Source: Heloderma charlesbogerti
Taxonomy: Eukaryota; Chordata; Lepidosauria; Squamata; Helodermatidae
Reading direction: 5' to 3'
Length of the DNA stretch: 64,000 bases
Assembly (NCBI GenBank): GCA_026122225.1
Contig: JANEZZ010002068.1
Location: 496,001 to 560,000 of the forward strand
In this document: positions 54,241-64,000 of the stretch, one piece after another
How positions within the stretch are numbered: the first letter of the stretch is position 1
Layout: each line of letters opens with the position of its first letter
The notes under the pieces: generated by a model
Told to the model about the DNA's origin: nothing
Databases searched by the model: none
The model's input: only the letters and a program-made list of their open reading frames with translations
Translations under genes and position numbers: made by a program

Positions 54241-54964
54241 TCCTCTGGGTGTGTGTTTTTTGGGGGATAGTGGTGATGTTGATGTTGATGTTGGGGTGGG
54301 GAGAAAGAGTGTAATAGCAGACACCCCCTTTCCCTGCGTCATAAGCCATGTGTGTGGGCTACAGTGATGACAGCAGCAGGAACATTCCATGCGCTCTAAG
54401 TGGAGATGTGGCGGTGGGAGGTGGGGTTCGAGGGGGAGATAATGGGAATAGCAAGTGACACAGGGTGAAGGAGCTTTTGCTGCAGCAGTAGCAAAGCTTT
54501 CCCCGGTTTCGACTTCTGCTTGCTTTCCAAAGACAGACAACTGAGGTCTCCATCCTGACCCTGCCCGCAAATAATAAAATAAAATTCACATCTCAGAAAG
54601 CAAGGAATGGCCAGTCTCAATCTGTGCCAGGAGATGTGTTTTTTCTCGGAATGAGAAAGAACAATGCCTCTGGGCATGTTGAGAATGCTGCCCCTTCCAC
54701 CCATAACCCCCAAGCTGCTTTTAGCGGGAGTGATTTGGTGGTGGAGGAAAGGCACTCGGTGTATGCTCAGAGGACACCCCTTTCCTTCGTTGTGGCTTTC
54801 CCACTTTGCCATAGCATGGAAATCACAGCGCCAAAGCGACATCCTTTATATACAGTGCTCTGCCACAGAGTTATGGCCTTTCCTGTCTCTCTCGGTGTCG
54901 TTGGACTTCAACTCCCAGGAGAGTTCAACAACAGTTGGAGGGCTGCACATTTCCCACCCCCAGT
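54241..54964. other. Sequence without a recognised gene
   Basis: It contains a GATGTT run at 54271-54295 and a motif copy at 54752-54774. A half palindromic MITE (GGACTTCAACTCCCAGGAG) lies at about 54904-54945. Confidence 0.4.
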
Positions 54965-55195
54965 TTATACATTCCTCTCCTCTGCCTCATCTCATGCTCA
55001 CGACAACCCTGTGAGGTAGGTTAGTCACAGGCCTGAGACCACCTGGTGCTCTTTGTGGCTGAGTGGGGATTTGAACCCATCTCTCTTTTGCTCCCCTCCC
55101 ACCCCTGGCCCCGGGTCTGACACGCGAAGCCAACCTTTCCCAACTGGCCACAGGTTAGAAAAGACCGCACTAACCACTACACCACCCTATCAGGG
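54965..55195 (-). mobile_element. tRNA-derived SINE (Sauria/Squam type), complement, with a small insertion
   Basis: ACGACAACCCTGTGAGGTAGG and GGGGATTTGAACCCATC are the core and B box in complement. The head CACTAACCACTACACCACC at about 55166-55186 is displaced by a short extra segment. Confidence 0.8.
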
Positions 55196-56248
55196 CAGTC
55201 TTCAGAGTGGAATGGACAAATCTGTTCATGATTTAAACAGAAAGTCCATGCATCTCACCCTAGTGAGATGGCCCTTCAAAACAGAGGCCTGTCCGCTGTA
55301 AAGCAGGACACCCGACCTCCCAAAAGTTGCCACCTGACCTCTTGGCCCTTTGCCCAGCTGCAGCCGAGGGAGAGAAAGGGCTAGCAAGGCCCTTCCACCA
55401 GCCCCGCTGAAAGACCCCTTGCTTTTTTCCTCTTCCCTCCCCGTCCCTTTTTCCTTTTGTGTTGTGACTTTCATTTGCAAATCTACGGAGAGGGATGGTC
55501 TAATTTCTGATCTTTGTTGGCTGCTTGGCTGAAGGACGGGATGGGAATGCCACAAACAAACAAACAAACAAACAAACCCTGATCGACTTGCTGGGCCATC
55601 CTGCGTGCTCTTAAAGCAATAAATGGAATTTAGCAATGGCCACCCTGTTACCTAAGCAGAGCATCGCTTTCATTCTTGCTGGGATTGAGATGCAGAACCT
55701 GTCACCAGGCAGCGGGAGGCAGGGAACAAAGAAAGCAAAAATATAGCAGCGAGAGAACCCAAAACATGTGCAGAGTGTCTGTGCTTTATTAATCCTGCAA
55801 CAATCCTTCCTCCAGCAAGCGCCTAGGGGATTATCTGACCACTGCTATGAAGTTGCTGCCTTTCTTCCCCTGCATTTGAAAAAGGAAATGCATGTGTTGA
55901 AAAAAACACATACTATTTTTGGTGCAAGCACTGGGATTTTGCCAGCGCTGAGCTTCGTGCTGAAGAAACCCAGGTTCAAACTGCATCGCTTCTGCTTTTC
56001 CCTACTCATCTCTGGGTCTCCCCAACACCCCCTTTTCTCCCCTGGGGAGTGGGGGGGGGGAGGATTGGTGCACCTTCCCTCTAAGCTCCATTGTTTATTA
56101 GCACAATTCATGGCCTTATAAGAGGGCAGAATAGGGGAACATTTTATATCTTTCTGTCTGTCTGTCTATGGATAATCTACACACAAACATATATATTTTA
56201 TGTGGCAACTGTTAGGCATAACACAAGCAGTCCACTTACAGCTTTCTC
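55196..56248. other. Sequence without a recognised gene
   Basis: A (CAAA)n run lies at 55553-55577 and a minus-strand motif copy at 55764-55777. No exon is supported. Confidence 0.4.
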
Positions 56249-56361
56249 CAACCTGGTGTTTTCCTCCAGATGTTTTAGACATCAATTCCCAGCATGCCTG
56301 GCAATTGGCCAAGCTGGCTGATGGGAATTGAAGTCCAAAATAACTGGAGGACACCAGGTTG
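56249..56361. mobile_element. Palindromic MITE, 113 bp
   Basis: The ends CAACCTGGTGTTTTCCTCCAG and CTGGAGGACACCAGGTTG are inverted. The inner arms AATTCCCAGCATGCC and GGCTGATGGGAATTG also pair. It is the best-preserved member of the fold-back family here. Confidence 0.8.
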
Positions 56362-56945
56362 AGGAAAGGTGGAAAACACACATGCTTTTAAAAGGTTAAA
56401 AAAGAAAAAAAGAAAGACAAATCCAGGCAGGAGGTGATGTCCATCTGTGGCTATTCGTCATGGAAGCTTAGTTGAGCTTCCTTGGTCAGGAGGAATGTAC
56501 CTCAGAACAACCAAATGGGATCAGCAAATTGCGGCATGTGGATGTGGGGAAGGTGTGTTTGGAGGCTGGTATGTCACACAGGCGTATGAGGTGGGGAGCG
56601 GACTCACCTCCCCACTGGTTGAGTGTCTAAGAGCAAATACTAGCTGACGGAACCGTCACTTCTGTGCTTAAATTCCAAAATGAATGACCGTTCTCAATAT
56701 CATTTTGCTTCTGTCCTAATGGGCACTTTTTTACTCCCAAATCCAAATGGACATAGGACTGGTTGTTGTAATTACTGTGGGGAGGGTTTCACATACTTTT
56801 TGAATTCAAGCGTTAAATTTAGGCTGGGCTATCAACCCCTGAGAGAGGAGTGTGTTTGGCGTAATCCTGGATATCTGTAGTACATCCTAATTCTTCCTTG
56901 TTTGTTTGTTTTAAATAAAACTCTACACCCTGTCAATCCAAATTG
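56362..56945. other. Sequence without a recognised feature
   Basis: No gene or element was recognised apart from an A-rich stretch at about 56396-56418. Confidence 0.4.
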
Positions 56946-57190
56946 AGAGCCAGTGTGGTATAGTGGTTAGAGTGTTGGACTGGGACTCGGGAGATCTGGC
57001 TTGTCGTCCCCACACGGCCACGAAACTCACTGGGTGACTTTGGGCCAGTCACCAATTCTCAACCTAACCTACCTCACAGGGTTGTTGTGAGGATCACGTG
57101 GAGGAGAAGGAAGGTCATGTCCTTCTTGCAAAAGGAAGAAAGGTGGGATATAATGTAACAATATAATAATAATAATAATATCATCATCAT
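56946..57190 (+). mobile_element. tRNA-derived SINE (Sauria/Squam type)
   Basis: GAGAGCCAGTGTGGTATAGTGG, GGGTGACTTTGGGCCAGTC and ACCTCACAGGGTTGTTGTGAGG are present. It ends in GGTGGGATATAATG with a TAA/TCA tail. Head and body are complete. Confidence 0.92.
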
Positions 57191-58790
57191 CTAAATTCTG
57201 GGATACAAATGGCTGAGTTTTGCTACTTTGATATAAGTTATGCAAATGGAACATCTTTGTCTAATTCCTCTCGTTTTGCATAATTGATTCTGGTTTTGAT
57301 AGTCAGAGGGTTGTGTCTGTGTGTGTGTGTAAGGGCACCGATTCCTTGGGGCCCCCAACCTTGGAAAATCTCTTCTAGCCACTATCTGAAATTTCACATA
57401 CCTCCATCAGGGCTAGAGCCTTGACTCGTTCATCAGGAATTCTGCTACCATATTCCACACTCTTTTTCTTAGCTCGTTTTCTGAATTGTGGCATGTACGC
57501 AGAGCTGGGCAGATCACAAGGAAGGGTGCACATGTGAGTATGTCTGAGAAGTGGGATTGGGGTGCATTTGTTTAAGAACAAACAAACAAAAAAATGGAAC
57601 CAAATGGGAACCATTTGATCTGGGTTCCGTTCATTCTGAAACGAGTGCCATGAGTAAGGAACAGGCATGTTTCTCCTTACTCACATTCATATTCATTCGT
57701 GGGTGGGGGCTTACCTTCCTCTGCTAGCAACCACAGCAGAACCAATTTTTGACACCCCCCCCCGTGCCTGGGGGCGGCCATGTTATTTTCCCAGAATGCC
57801 CCAGATGTTGCACCCTTCTAGGGTGTTTGGAGGGGAAAGATGGCGTCTTCCAGGTTTTTTGAGCCACTCCCCCAGAATGCACCAGACCAATGCAATCGCT
57901 GGGGCCTTCTGGGAAAAATTAGGTGGCGGACATCAGGGGCAACAGATTGAATCAACTTTTGCTATAGCCAGCGGCCAAGAACAAGTGAAAGAAAGAAACA
58001 ACGGCTGCGAATGCCACATCTCAAAGCGAACGTGAGTCGAACGGACGAATCGTGGCGCAAAACAGAAGGAGGCTCGAATAACGAGAGGGGACAGAGTCAC
58101 GAAATGAAAAGAAAATCTTGTCTGGCCCTATTGAGAATGCCAAGAGTGGGAGGTAGTCCCACTTGTGTGGATGCACCCCCCCCCAGTTTCCTGGCCTGGA
58201 TGTGAGACAGGCAACTTCTTCTCTGCCTGTTCTGAAGGCATTCGGCTTTCCCCTCCCTGTTCCCCTGCCGTTTGCAGGGTGGTGGCGAAATCCCCCACGC
58301 TCCCCTCCCTGGGCCATGCAGGCACAAAGAGCGCCCTGTTAGAAGTCATGACGAGGGAAGCGGGGTTGATCTCTTCCTACCCAGGGAATGCGTGGGTGGG
58401 TGGGGAAAGGAAGGGGGCACCCCAGCTAGGATGGCCCGCCCGCCTGCCCCCGGCTGTTCTCTGATCTCATCGCCCAGGCATTTCAGGCTGGCCTCCTGGC
58501 TCTGAGCTTGCAGAGAGGCTTGCTGCAACATTCCTCTTCTGCGTAGACGATTAAAAAATCCCTGGACTCTTTTTGCATCTGGCGACCACCCTTGCCCCAA
58601 ACAGCAGCGTCTCGCCCCCGCCCCAGAAGGCTGCCCACCTGCTTAATGGAATCTTTTGCCGATTCCTCAACTGGTTTTAACCGATCGATTGAATTGGCAT
58701 AGGCTTGCATAGCAGTGGAAGAATTTTGAAAGCTGGGTGGGGAAAATACACGTTTACTGTTTTAGACAGTGCACGTATATATCTCACAGC
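57191..58790. other. Single-copy-looking region with one CpG-dense patch
   Basis: No gene is supported. At about 58017-58105 at least ten CpG occur in some 90 bases of only moderate GC content, with repeated GAACG/CGAA words. Open frames here show no domain. Confidence 0.45.
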
Positions 58791-58792
58791 TG

Positions 58793-59440
58793 GTGCCATT
58801 TTAGGAGAGGCTTTCCCCATTGTACGAGACTGAAAGGGGAATACCTTTTCCAAGACAGTGCCTGCTCTAATATATGTGAGAGTGAAGGGGGAATGCCCCC
58901 TCCAAGATGGGGCCTGTAAGCATCACCATGTGGTCCCAGGAGACATTGGCACCATCTTAGAAGAGGCATTCCATCCCATGTGAGAGTGAAGGCAGAATAC
59001 CTCTTCCAAGATAGTGCTTCTTTATAATCACTTGTATTAAACATAATTCACATTTTTAGATGGTGCAGAAGGCACCATCCTAGAAGACGCATACTCTCCC
59101 ATGTAAGACCAAAAGGGGAATGCCTCTTCTTCGATGGGGCCTTCTCTGATGCATGCATGCATCATCATGCGGCACCAGAAGGTCTTGCTGCCATCTTAGA
59201 AGAGGCATTCCCTCTCGTGTGAGAGTGAAAGGGGAATGCCTCTTCCAATATGGGGCCTGCCTTTAGCAGTGCTGCTGCTGCTGCTGCTGCTGCTGCTTCT
59301 TCTTCTCATAAGTACTTGTATTAAGAAATAACTCACTTTAGTTTTAGATGTTGCATGCAAATGTTGCAGCAGGGGCCTTCTTAGAAGAGGTATCCTCCCT
59401 TGTGCAAGAGTGGATACAGAATACCTCTTTTAAGACAGTT
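58793..59440. repeat. Array of hairpin-forming units
   Basis: Five units each pair a left arm like CATCTTAGAAGAGGCATTCC with a right arm like GGGAATGCCTCTTCCAAGATG, about 65 bp per unit. They lie at about 58793-58865, 58950-59013, 59068-59138, 59190-59252 and 59375-59437, plus a half unit at 58870-58915. A spacer containing ACTTGTATTAA and TTTTAGATG.TG recurs at about 59023-59061 and 59312-59353, giving a higher-order period near 290 bp. A lone related unit lies at 46975-47050. Confidence 0.88.
59271..59305 (+). repeat. (GCT)n followed by (TTC)n
   Basis: About nine uninterrupted GCT (CTG/CAG-type) triplets run into TTC triplets. It sits inside the hairpin array, in non-coding sequence. Confidence 0.95.
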
Positions 59441-59479
59441 GCTGAGCTCAGGGCATTCCTTTCTGTGTTTATGGTCATG

Positions 59480-59640
59480 TTTTATTTATTACAGTTTTAT
59501 CCTGCCCTTCCTCTAAAGAGCAGGGGCCTGCCCACCACAGCAGCCTTGAATCCCCAGGACAACCCTGTGAGGTAGGTTAGGCTAAGAGAACGTGGCTGGC
59601 AGTCACACGGGGTGCCATGGGGCTAGGGGTGGCCTGTCAC
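59480..59640 (-). mobile_element. SINE core, complement
   Basis: TTTATTACAGTTTTATCCTGC followed by GACAACCCTGTGAGGTAGG and TGGCTGGCAGTCACACGG is the complement of the SINE tail and core. The head is missing. Confidence 0.65.
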
Positions 59641-60149
59641 GGTTCAGCCAAAAAGAAGAAATGCATCACCAAAAAAGAAAAGAGTGCCCAGTGCGAAATG
59701 GGGATTGGAACCTGTGTCTGAATTGCAGGCCTGAGGCCTAGATAACAGAACTCATTTATATGTGCATGTGTGTGTGGCATTAAGTGAGGTGTTAAGGAGA
59801 GAAAGAATACTCCAGTTTTTGCTTCACCTCAAACAGCCCAGCTCTGGAGCATACGCCGTGTTCCCGGCGTGCGACTCCGAGCCACCCACTAGGCGTCTGG
59901 CATAGCATGGTTGTTCCCCATTTCTGACGGGCACAGACGCCAGGTGCCTCGTCTGAGGAACTGCCGAACAGGCCGGCATGGCGTGGGCGTCTCCCCCCTC
60001 CGTCTCTCTCTCGCTCTCCGTGCCATTGTTCGCCACGTTCACCCCCCTTCCAAAGCACGAGGACAATGGCTCCTCTCTAACTGCTGACATGCTGCCTCCC
60101 ATCCTGAATGGCCTAATTTCTGTATTTTCATCCTTTTTAAGCATCACAT

Positions 60150-61165
60150 TTGTAGCCTGCCTTTATGCCAAGGAGCTCAAGGTAGTTACACAATGCTCTG
60201 CATGCACCCAGATACACACAGACACACAGAGATACAGGGAGAAGAAGAGAGACAGACAGACAGACACAGAGACATGCAAGCACAGACAGACACACACATA
60301 CACAGAGATACAGAGAGAGACACATACACACACAAAGAGACATGCAAACACGTACACACAGATACACAGAGAGAGACATACATGTAACACAAGCACACAC
60401 AGATAGACACATTCACATACATATACAGACAGACAGACAGACAGACACAGAGAGATGCAAATACAGACACACACACAGATACAGAGATACAGAGAGACAG
60501 ACAGACAGACAGACAGAGACACGCAAACACACACACACACAGATACAAACAGAGAGAGACAGATAGACAGAGACATGCAAAGACAGACACGCACACACAG
60601 ATAGACACACACACACATACACAGAGATATACAGAGAGGGAGAGACAGACAGACAGAGACATGCAAACACACAGACACAGACAAATGCAAACACACACAC
60701 ACAGACATGCACACAGAGATAGACACGCACACACACACATATACCCAGAGATACAGAGAGAGACACACACACAGAGACACAGAGTCATACAGACACACAC
60801 AGAACAGAGACACACACATACATATGCACAAACAGACACAGAAACACATGCACGCGCACACCCACACAGATAGAGACACACATACACATACACATACACA
60901 GAGAGATGCAGACACACACACACACACACAGAGACAGAGACACAGAGATACACAAACACACACAGACACACAGAGATGGACACACACACTCAGACAGACA
61001 CAGAGACAGAGACACACAGACAGACACAGACACACAAACACACCAATTTTCCCCTCCCAAGAGCCCTGCGAGGTAGGCTGCGTTGAGAGAAGGTGACATG
61101 CCCAAGTTTATGCAGCTTCATGGCTGGGTGGAGATCTGACCCGGTCTTCCCGTCCCTCGTCTCCC
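60150..61165 (-). mobile_element. Sauria-like SINE split by a microsatellite
   Basis: The left piece TGCCAAGGAGCTCAAGGTAG (about 60166-60187) and the right piece TTTTCCCCTCCCAAGAGCC ... GCGAGGTAGGCTGCGTTGAGAG ... TTCATGGCTGGGTGG (61046-61130) are parts of one SINE in complement. The normal join between them is short. An 833-bp CA/GACA array occupies the gap. Confidence 0.7.
60211..61043. repeat. CA/GACA compound microsatellite, 833 bp
   Basis: The plus strand is made of ACAC, AGAC and AGAG units with no long perfect run. It yields meaningless open frames, for example a 292-residue Cys/Val/Ser/Leu frame on the minus strand (60163-61041). It appears to have expanded within a SINE. Confidence 0.97.
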
Positions 61166-62045
61166 CCATGCTGCCGCACAGAGCCAGGGCTCTGTGGAAC
61201 TCACATCTGGAGACTCCCCCTCCCACAAGCGAGGGTCTCCATGGCCGGCCCCCCTGGAACATGTGGAGGAATACAGCAGAAGCGCTGAACATGTGCAGAG
61301 TGCACTTCCCTCATCACCAAACAGCCCTAAGCTAGCCCCCACTCCCCTTATCTGGGAGGGGGAGGAAAGGAATTCACATGGCTTGGACCTTATTTATTTA
61401 TTTTAAAGCTCCCCCATACCACCTTCCCACAGAAGTCACTGAGGTGGAGCACAACTGAGCAAAACAAAACGAGGACACCATGAAAACATATAAATCAGCC
61501 CCCAAACCGTGCCAGAACCTTAAAGCGACATTTCCCAAACCGCTCGGAGGGAGTTTTGAAATGACGCCAGGAAGAGAGGAAGCCGGATCGGCCTCTGAAT
61601 ACCGCAGAGATTGCGAAACTGGTGTCTGACTCCCCTCCCTGCCTCCCCCCCAGTCACACAAGTGGGCCTTAAGTGGTGCGTCAAAGCAGTTGCTAAATTT
61701 CTAAATGGACAGGTTCATGGAACCTGGCCTCTGCTGTCGGGTGGTGCTTTTATTGCAGGGCCCTTGCGAAGGGTCATGCCGCAAACCATGCTGCCTTTCT
61801 GTAGGCAATCCCCGTTGTGCCCCTCTTTCATTTTCTCCTGTGCATAAAAAAAAAGTTGCTACTCATTCTTCTGGTGAAAGGTTAAACTAGGTGGCCAACT
61901 TTTGGCCCACAGGCCGCTTGCAGCCCTCTGGTGCAGCCCTCGGCCTCATTTCAAAAGCCCTCTGAAAGCGATCAGTTCAGACCCCTGGGAAGAGTGATCT
62001 GTTCCTCCCCTGGCAGCTGGCTGGGCAAGTAGGAAAAAAAAAGCA
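61166..62045. other. Sequence without a recognised gene
   Basis: A minus-strand motif copy lies at 61286-61303. A hAT-like end (CTAGGTGGCCAACTTTTGGCC) lies at about 61887-61910. No exon is supported. Confidence 0.4.
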
Positions 62046-62360
62046 GGACAGAGAAAGAAAAGTGGGTGCCACAGAAAGAGAAAGGGGGTGGAAGAGAGAA
62101 AGGGGGTGGCAAAAAGAGAGAGAGAGAGAAAGAAAGAGAGAAAGGGGTGGCAGAAAGAAAGGCAGAAAGAGAGAAATAAAGAAATGGTAGAGAGAAAGGG
62201 GGTGTCAGAAAGAAAGAGAGAAGAGAAAGGGGTGGTAGAGGTAAAGGGGGTGGCAGAGAGAGAGAAAGAGAGAGAGAAAAGGGGTGGCAGAAAGAGAGAG
62301 AGAGAGAAAGGGGGTTGAAGAGAGAGAGAGAGAAAAAGGGGCAGCAGAAGGAGAGAGATG
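62046..62360. repeat. GA-rich minisatellite
   Basis: A loose repeat with units containing AAAGGGGGTGGCAGAAAGAG alternates with (GA)n. Unit length varies from about 20 to 40 bases. It is another strong purine-strand bias region. Confidence 0.92.
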
Positions 62361-64000
62361 GCAGAGAGAGTTTTCTGTTGCCTCCTTTTCTCTCTTTCTC
62401 TATTTCTAACACCTCCTTTCTCTCTTGCTGTCACCCCCTTTCTCCCCCCCCCCCAAGCTCCCTTTCCTATGTGCCTGGTGAGCTGCCAGGGGGAGGGACA
62501 AATTGCTCTCGCCAGAGGCCTGAACTGATCGCATGCAGAGGGCTTCTGAAATTAGGCTACCCACCCCAGTGTAAAGGATTGCGGCCGTCATCACTTCAAA
62601 CCTACAAGGCTTTTATTTCCTTTCGGGTTGGGCGTCTTTTTGCAGTATCACGTTGCCTTACGGTGGACTTCCTCTCCAGACAGTGTATCCTTGGGGTTCC
62701 TCAGTAGACCGTTGCTGGCTGCAGGCCCAGATCTGTGCAGAGGCAGAGGGCTGCAGTTAGAAGGGAGAGAGATCAGATGTCTGCATGGTAAGAGGGGCCG
62801 CCGCTCCTCCCGTTTTCCAAAGGGTGCATTTTGGTTTTGGCTCACCAAAGGCTGCTTGCATGGAGGCACAGAGGGGAGAGGCGAGCATCTGGATTCATGA
62901 CCCCGTGTGGCATTCGGGGCCAAGGTATAATCACTAACCCAGCAGCCCTGCAACTGAGGGACCATGCAAGGGACTTTACCTCTGTATTGCTGCATCAACT
63001 GCTATGTATTTCCATGCATTTAAATGTGAAAATATATACACACCCCTTTGCGCTTGTAGGGCTTAATTTGAGCCCCCAACTCTTGCGGCTTGGAGCCAGA
63101 TGTTCTCAGCCTGTGTGTTTGTGCATGTAATCCGGGACCATGGGAAGGGTGTTTCTGAGCATGTGCAAAGTGCACATCCTTCCCCGCCGAGTAAATATGA
63201 CCTGACCCACATACCTGAGATTAAAGAGTCAGACTTCCAAGTGGGCACATTTGTGTGTTTTAAAAGAAATTACCCACTTCTATTTAGGTCAAGGGCTTTG
63301 GGTCGGTTGCACAACATTGGCAGGAACAGAAGCGCCGTCACACCCAAACGCCCTGACACGAGGTGGAGATCCAGCCATTTGATCTCCTCAAAGATCTCCT
63401 CAAAGATCTTTGATCTCCTCAAAGATCAGATCTTCAAAGTGCAGCCTGCAGTCCGACTCCCCTCGCCCCACACAAAACCATTCCCGAAATTGCAGAATTG
63501 GTGACAGAAAGACAGTTTTTTTCCCACTGGCTTGGCTGCAGAGGCAAGCCTCCAAACTGAAAGAGACTTGCCTCTTCAGGAGAAAAAATTTATCTAGCAG
63601 GGGCATCTAACCCCACAAAGTGTCTCTTTCATCAGTGGCATGTATATAATACATGGGTGCCTGTCAGGGTTGCTGGGACTCAAAACTACAACACAAACTT
63701 TCGGGGGGTTGCCTGTTCTTTTTCAGGCCCTCTTGGACAAAGAGGAATAAAAGCTCAGGGTGAAGGGATATAATCAAAGGGTCACACAATTTTCCGCTTG
63801 CTTTTGTTCCACAGTAGCCCATATTCTTTCCTCAGAGGCCTCAATCTAATATTTTCTGCAGCAAAGTTCTCATTAGGTGGCTCCAGGAAAACTGCTCTCG
63901 CTTTCCCTCCCTCTCAGTTTCCCCATCCATACAGTGGGTCCAAATCCTCCTTCCTTCGACCCGAGCTCCCTTTTGCAGGTCAAATACACTCAAACGACCA
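62361..64000. other. Sequence without a recognised gene
   Basis: A minus-strand motif copy lies at 63155-63173. A short tandem and inverted cluster of GATCTCCTCAAA lies at about 63378-63432. Open frames show no recognisable domain. Confidence 0.4.

Noticed and set aside
60163..61041. 292-residue open frame of Cys/Val/Ser/Leu on the minus strand
   Set aside because: It is translation of the CA/GACA microsatellite, with no stops by composition.
62046..62434. Long open frames over the GA-rich region
   Set aside because: They are composition artefacts of the purine repeat.
1..64000. tRNA, rRNA or endogenous retrovirus genes
   Set aside because: tRNA-like sequences found are SINE heads. No rRNA was recognised, and no gag/pol/env-type reading frame or long terminal repeats were seen.

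Overview
This is a stretch of nuclear DNA from a reptile, almost certainly a squamate (lizard or snake). The evidence is the mixture of repeats: BovB (RTE-clade) LINEs, L2 LINEs with the (AAAT)n-tailed 'CCGCCCAGAGAGCTTCGGC' 3' end, two kinds of CR1 LINE, an L1 relic, tRNA-headed SINEs of the Sauria/Squam type, hAT-like and palindromic MITEs, and very many microsatellites. Nothing bacterial or viral was seen. The species cannot be named from this window.

No host protein-coding gene could be supported. The recognisable coding sequences are all decayed LINE reading frames. The window therefore looks intergenic or deeply intronic. The one strong gene-associated signal is a CpG island at about 29.58-30.30 kb, which could mark an unseen promoter or first exon.

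Layout. 0-9 kb: a nearly full-length but broken BovB on the minus strand, a CR1 3' end, a nearly complete L2 on the plus strand, a hAT-like element and a CR1 on the minus strand. 9-16 kb: single-copy sequence with hairpins, two CR1 pieces, two L2 pieces in opposite orientation, and a second, distinct BovB subfamily. 16-24 kb: a 29-bp minisatellite, L2 and hAT copies with visible target duplications, three CR1 copies and a SINE. 24-28 kb: an L1 relic whose coding sequence has expanded into a 46/47-bp minisatellite, a third BovB, and a perfect 76-bp-arm hairpin. 28-30 kb: a 730-bp polypurine tract abutting the CpG island. 30-45 kb: mostly single-copy sequence with hAT, L2 and SINE copies. 45-49 kb: a CR1 interrupted by a BovB tail with a 12-bp target duplication, and an exact-period 70-bp minisatellite. 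49-64 kb: single-copy sequence, SINEs, palindromic MITEs, an array of hairpin units at 58.8-59.4 kb, an 833-bp CA/GACA array apparently grown inside a SINE, and a GA-rich minisatellite.

The most unusual signal is a short, partly palindromic motif, CTCTGCACATGCTCAGAG and variants. It recurs about 17 times between 28.7 and 63.2 kb, on both strands, and I did not see it in the first 28 kb. Pairs of copies share longer flanking similarity, so it is either an undescribed dispersed element or a regulatory cluster. The elements here are parasitic and do not form a pathway. The interest lies in nesting order, tandem expansion inside retrotransposons, and hairpin families.
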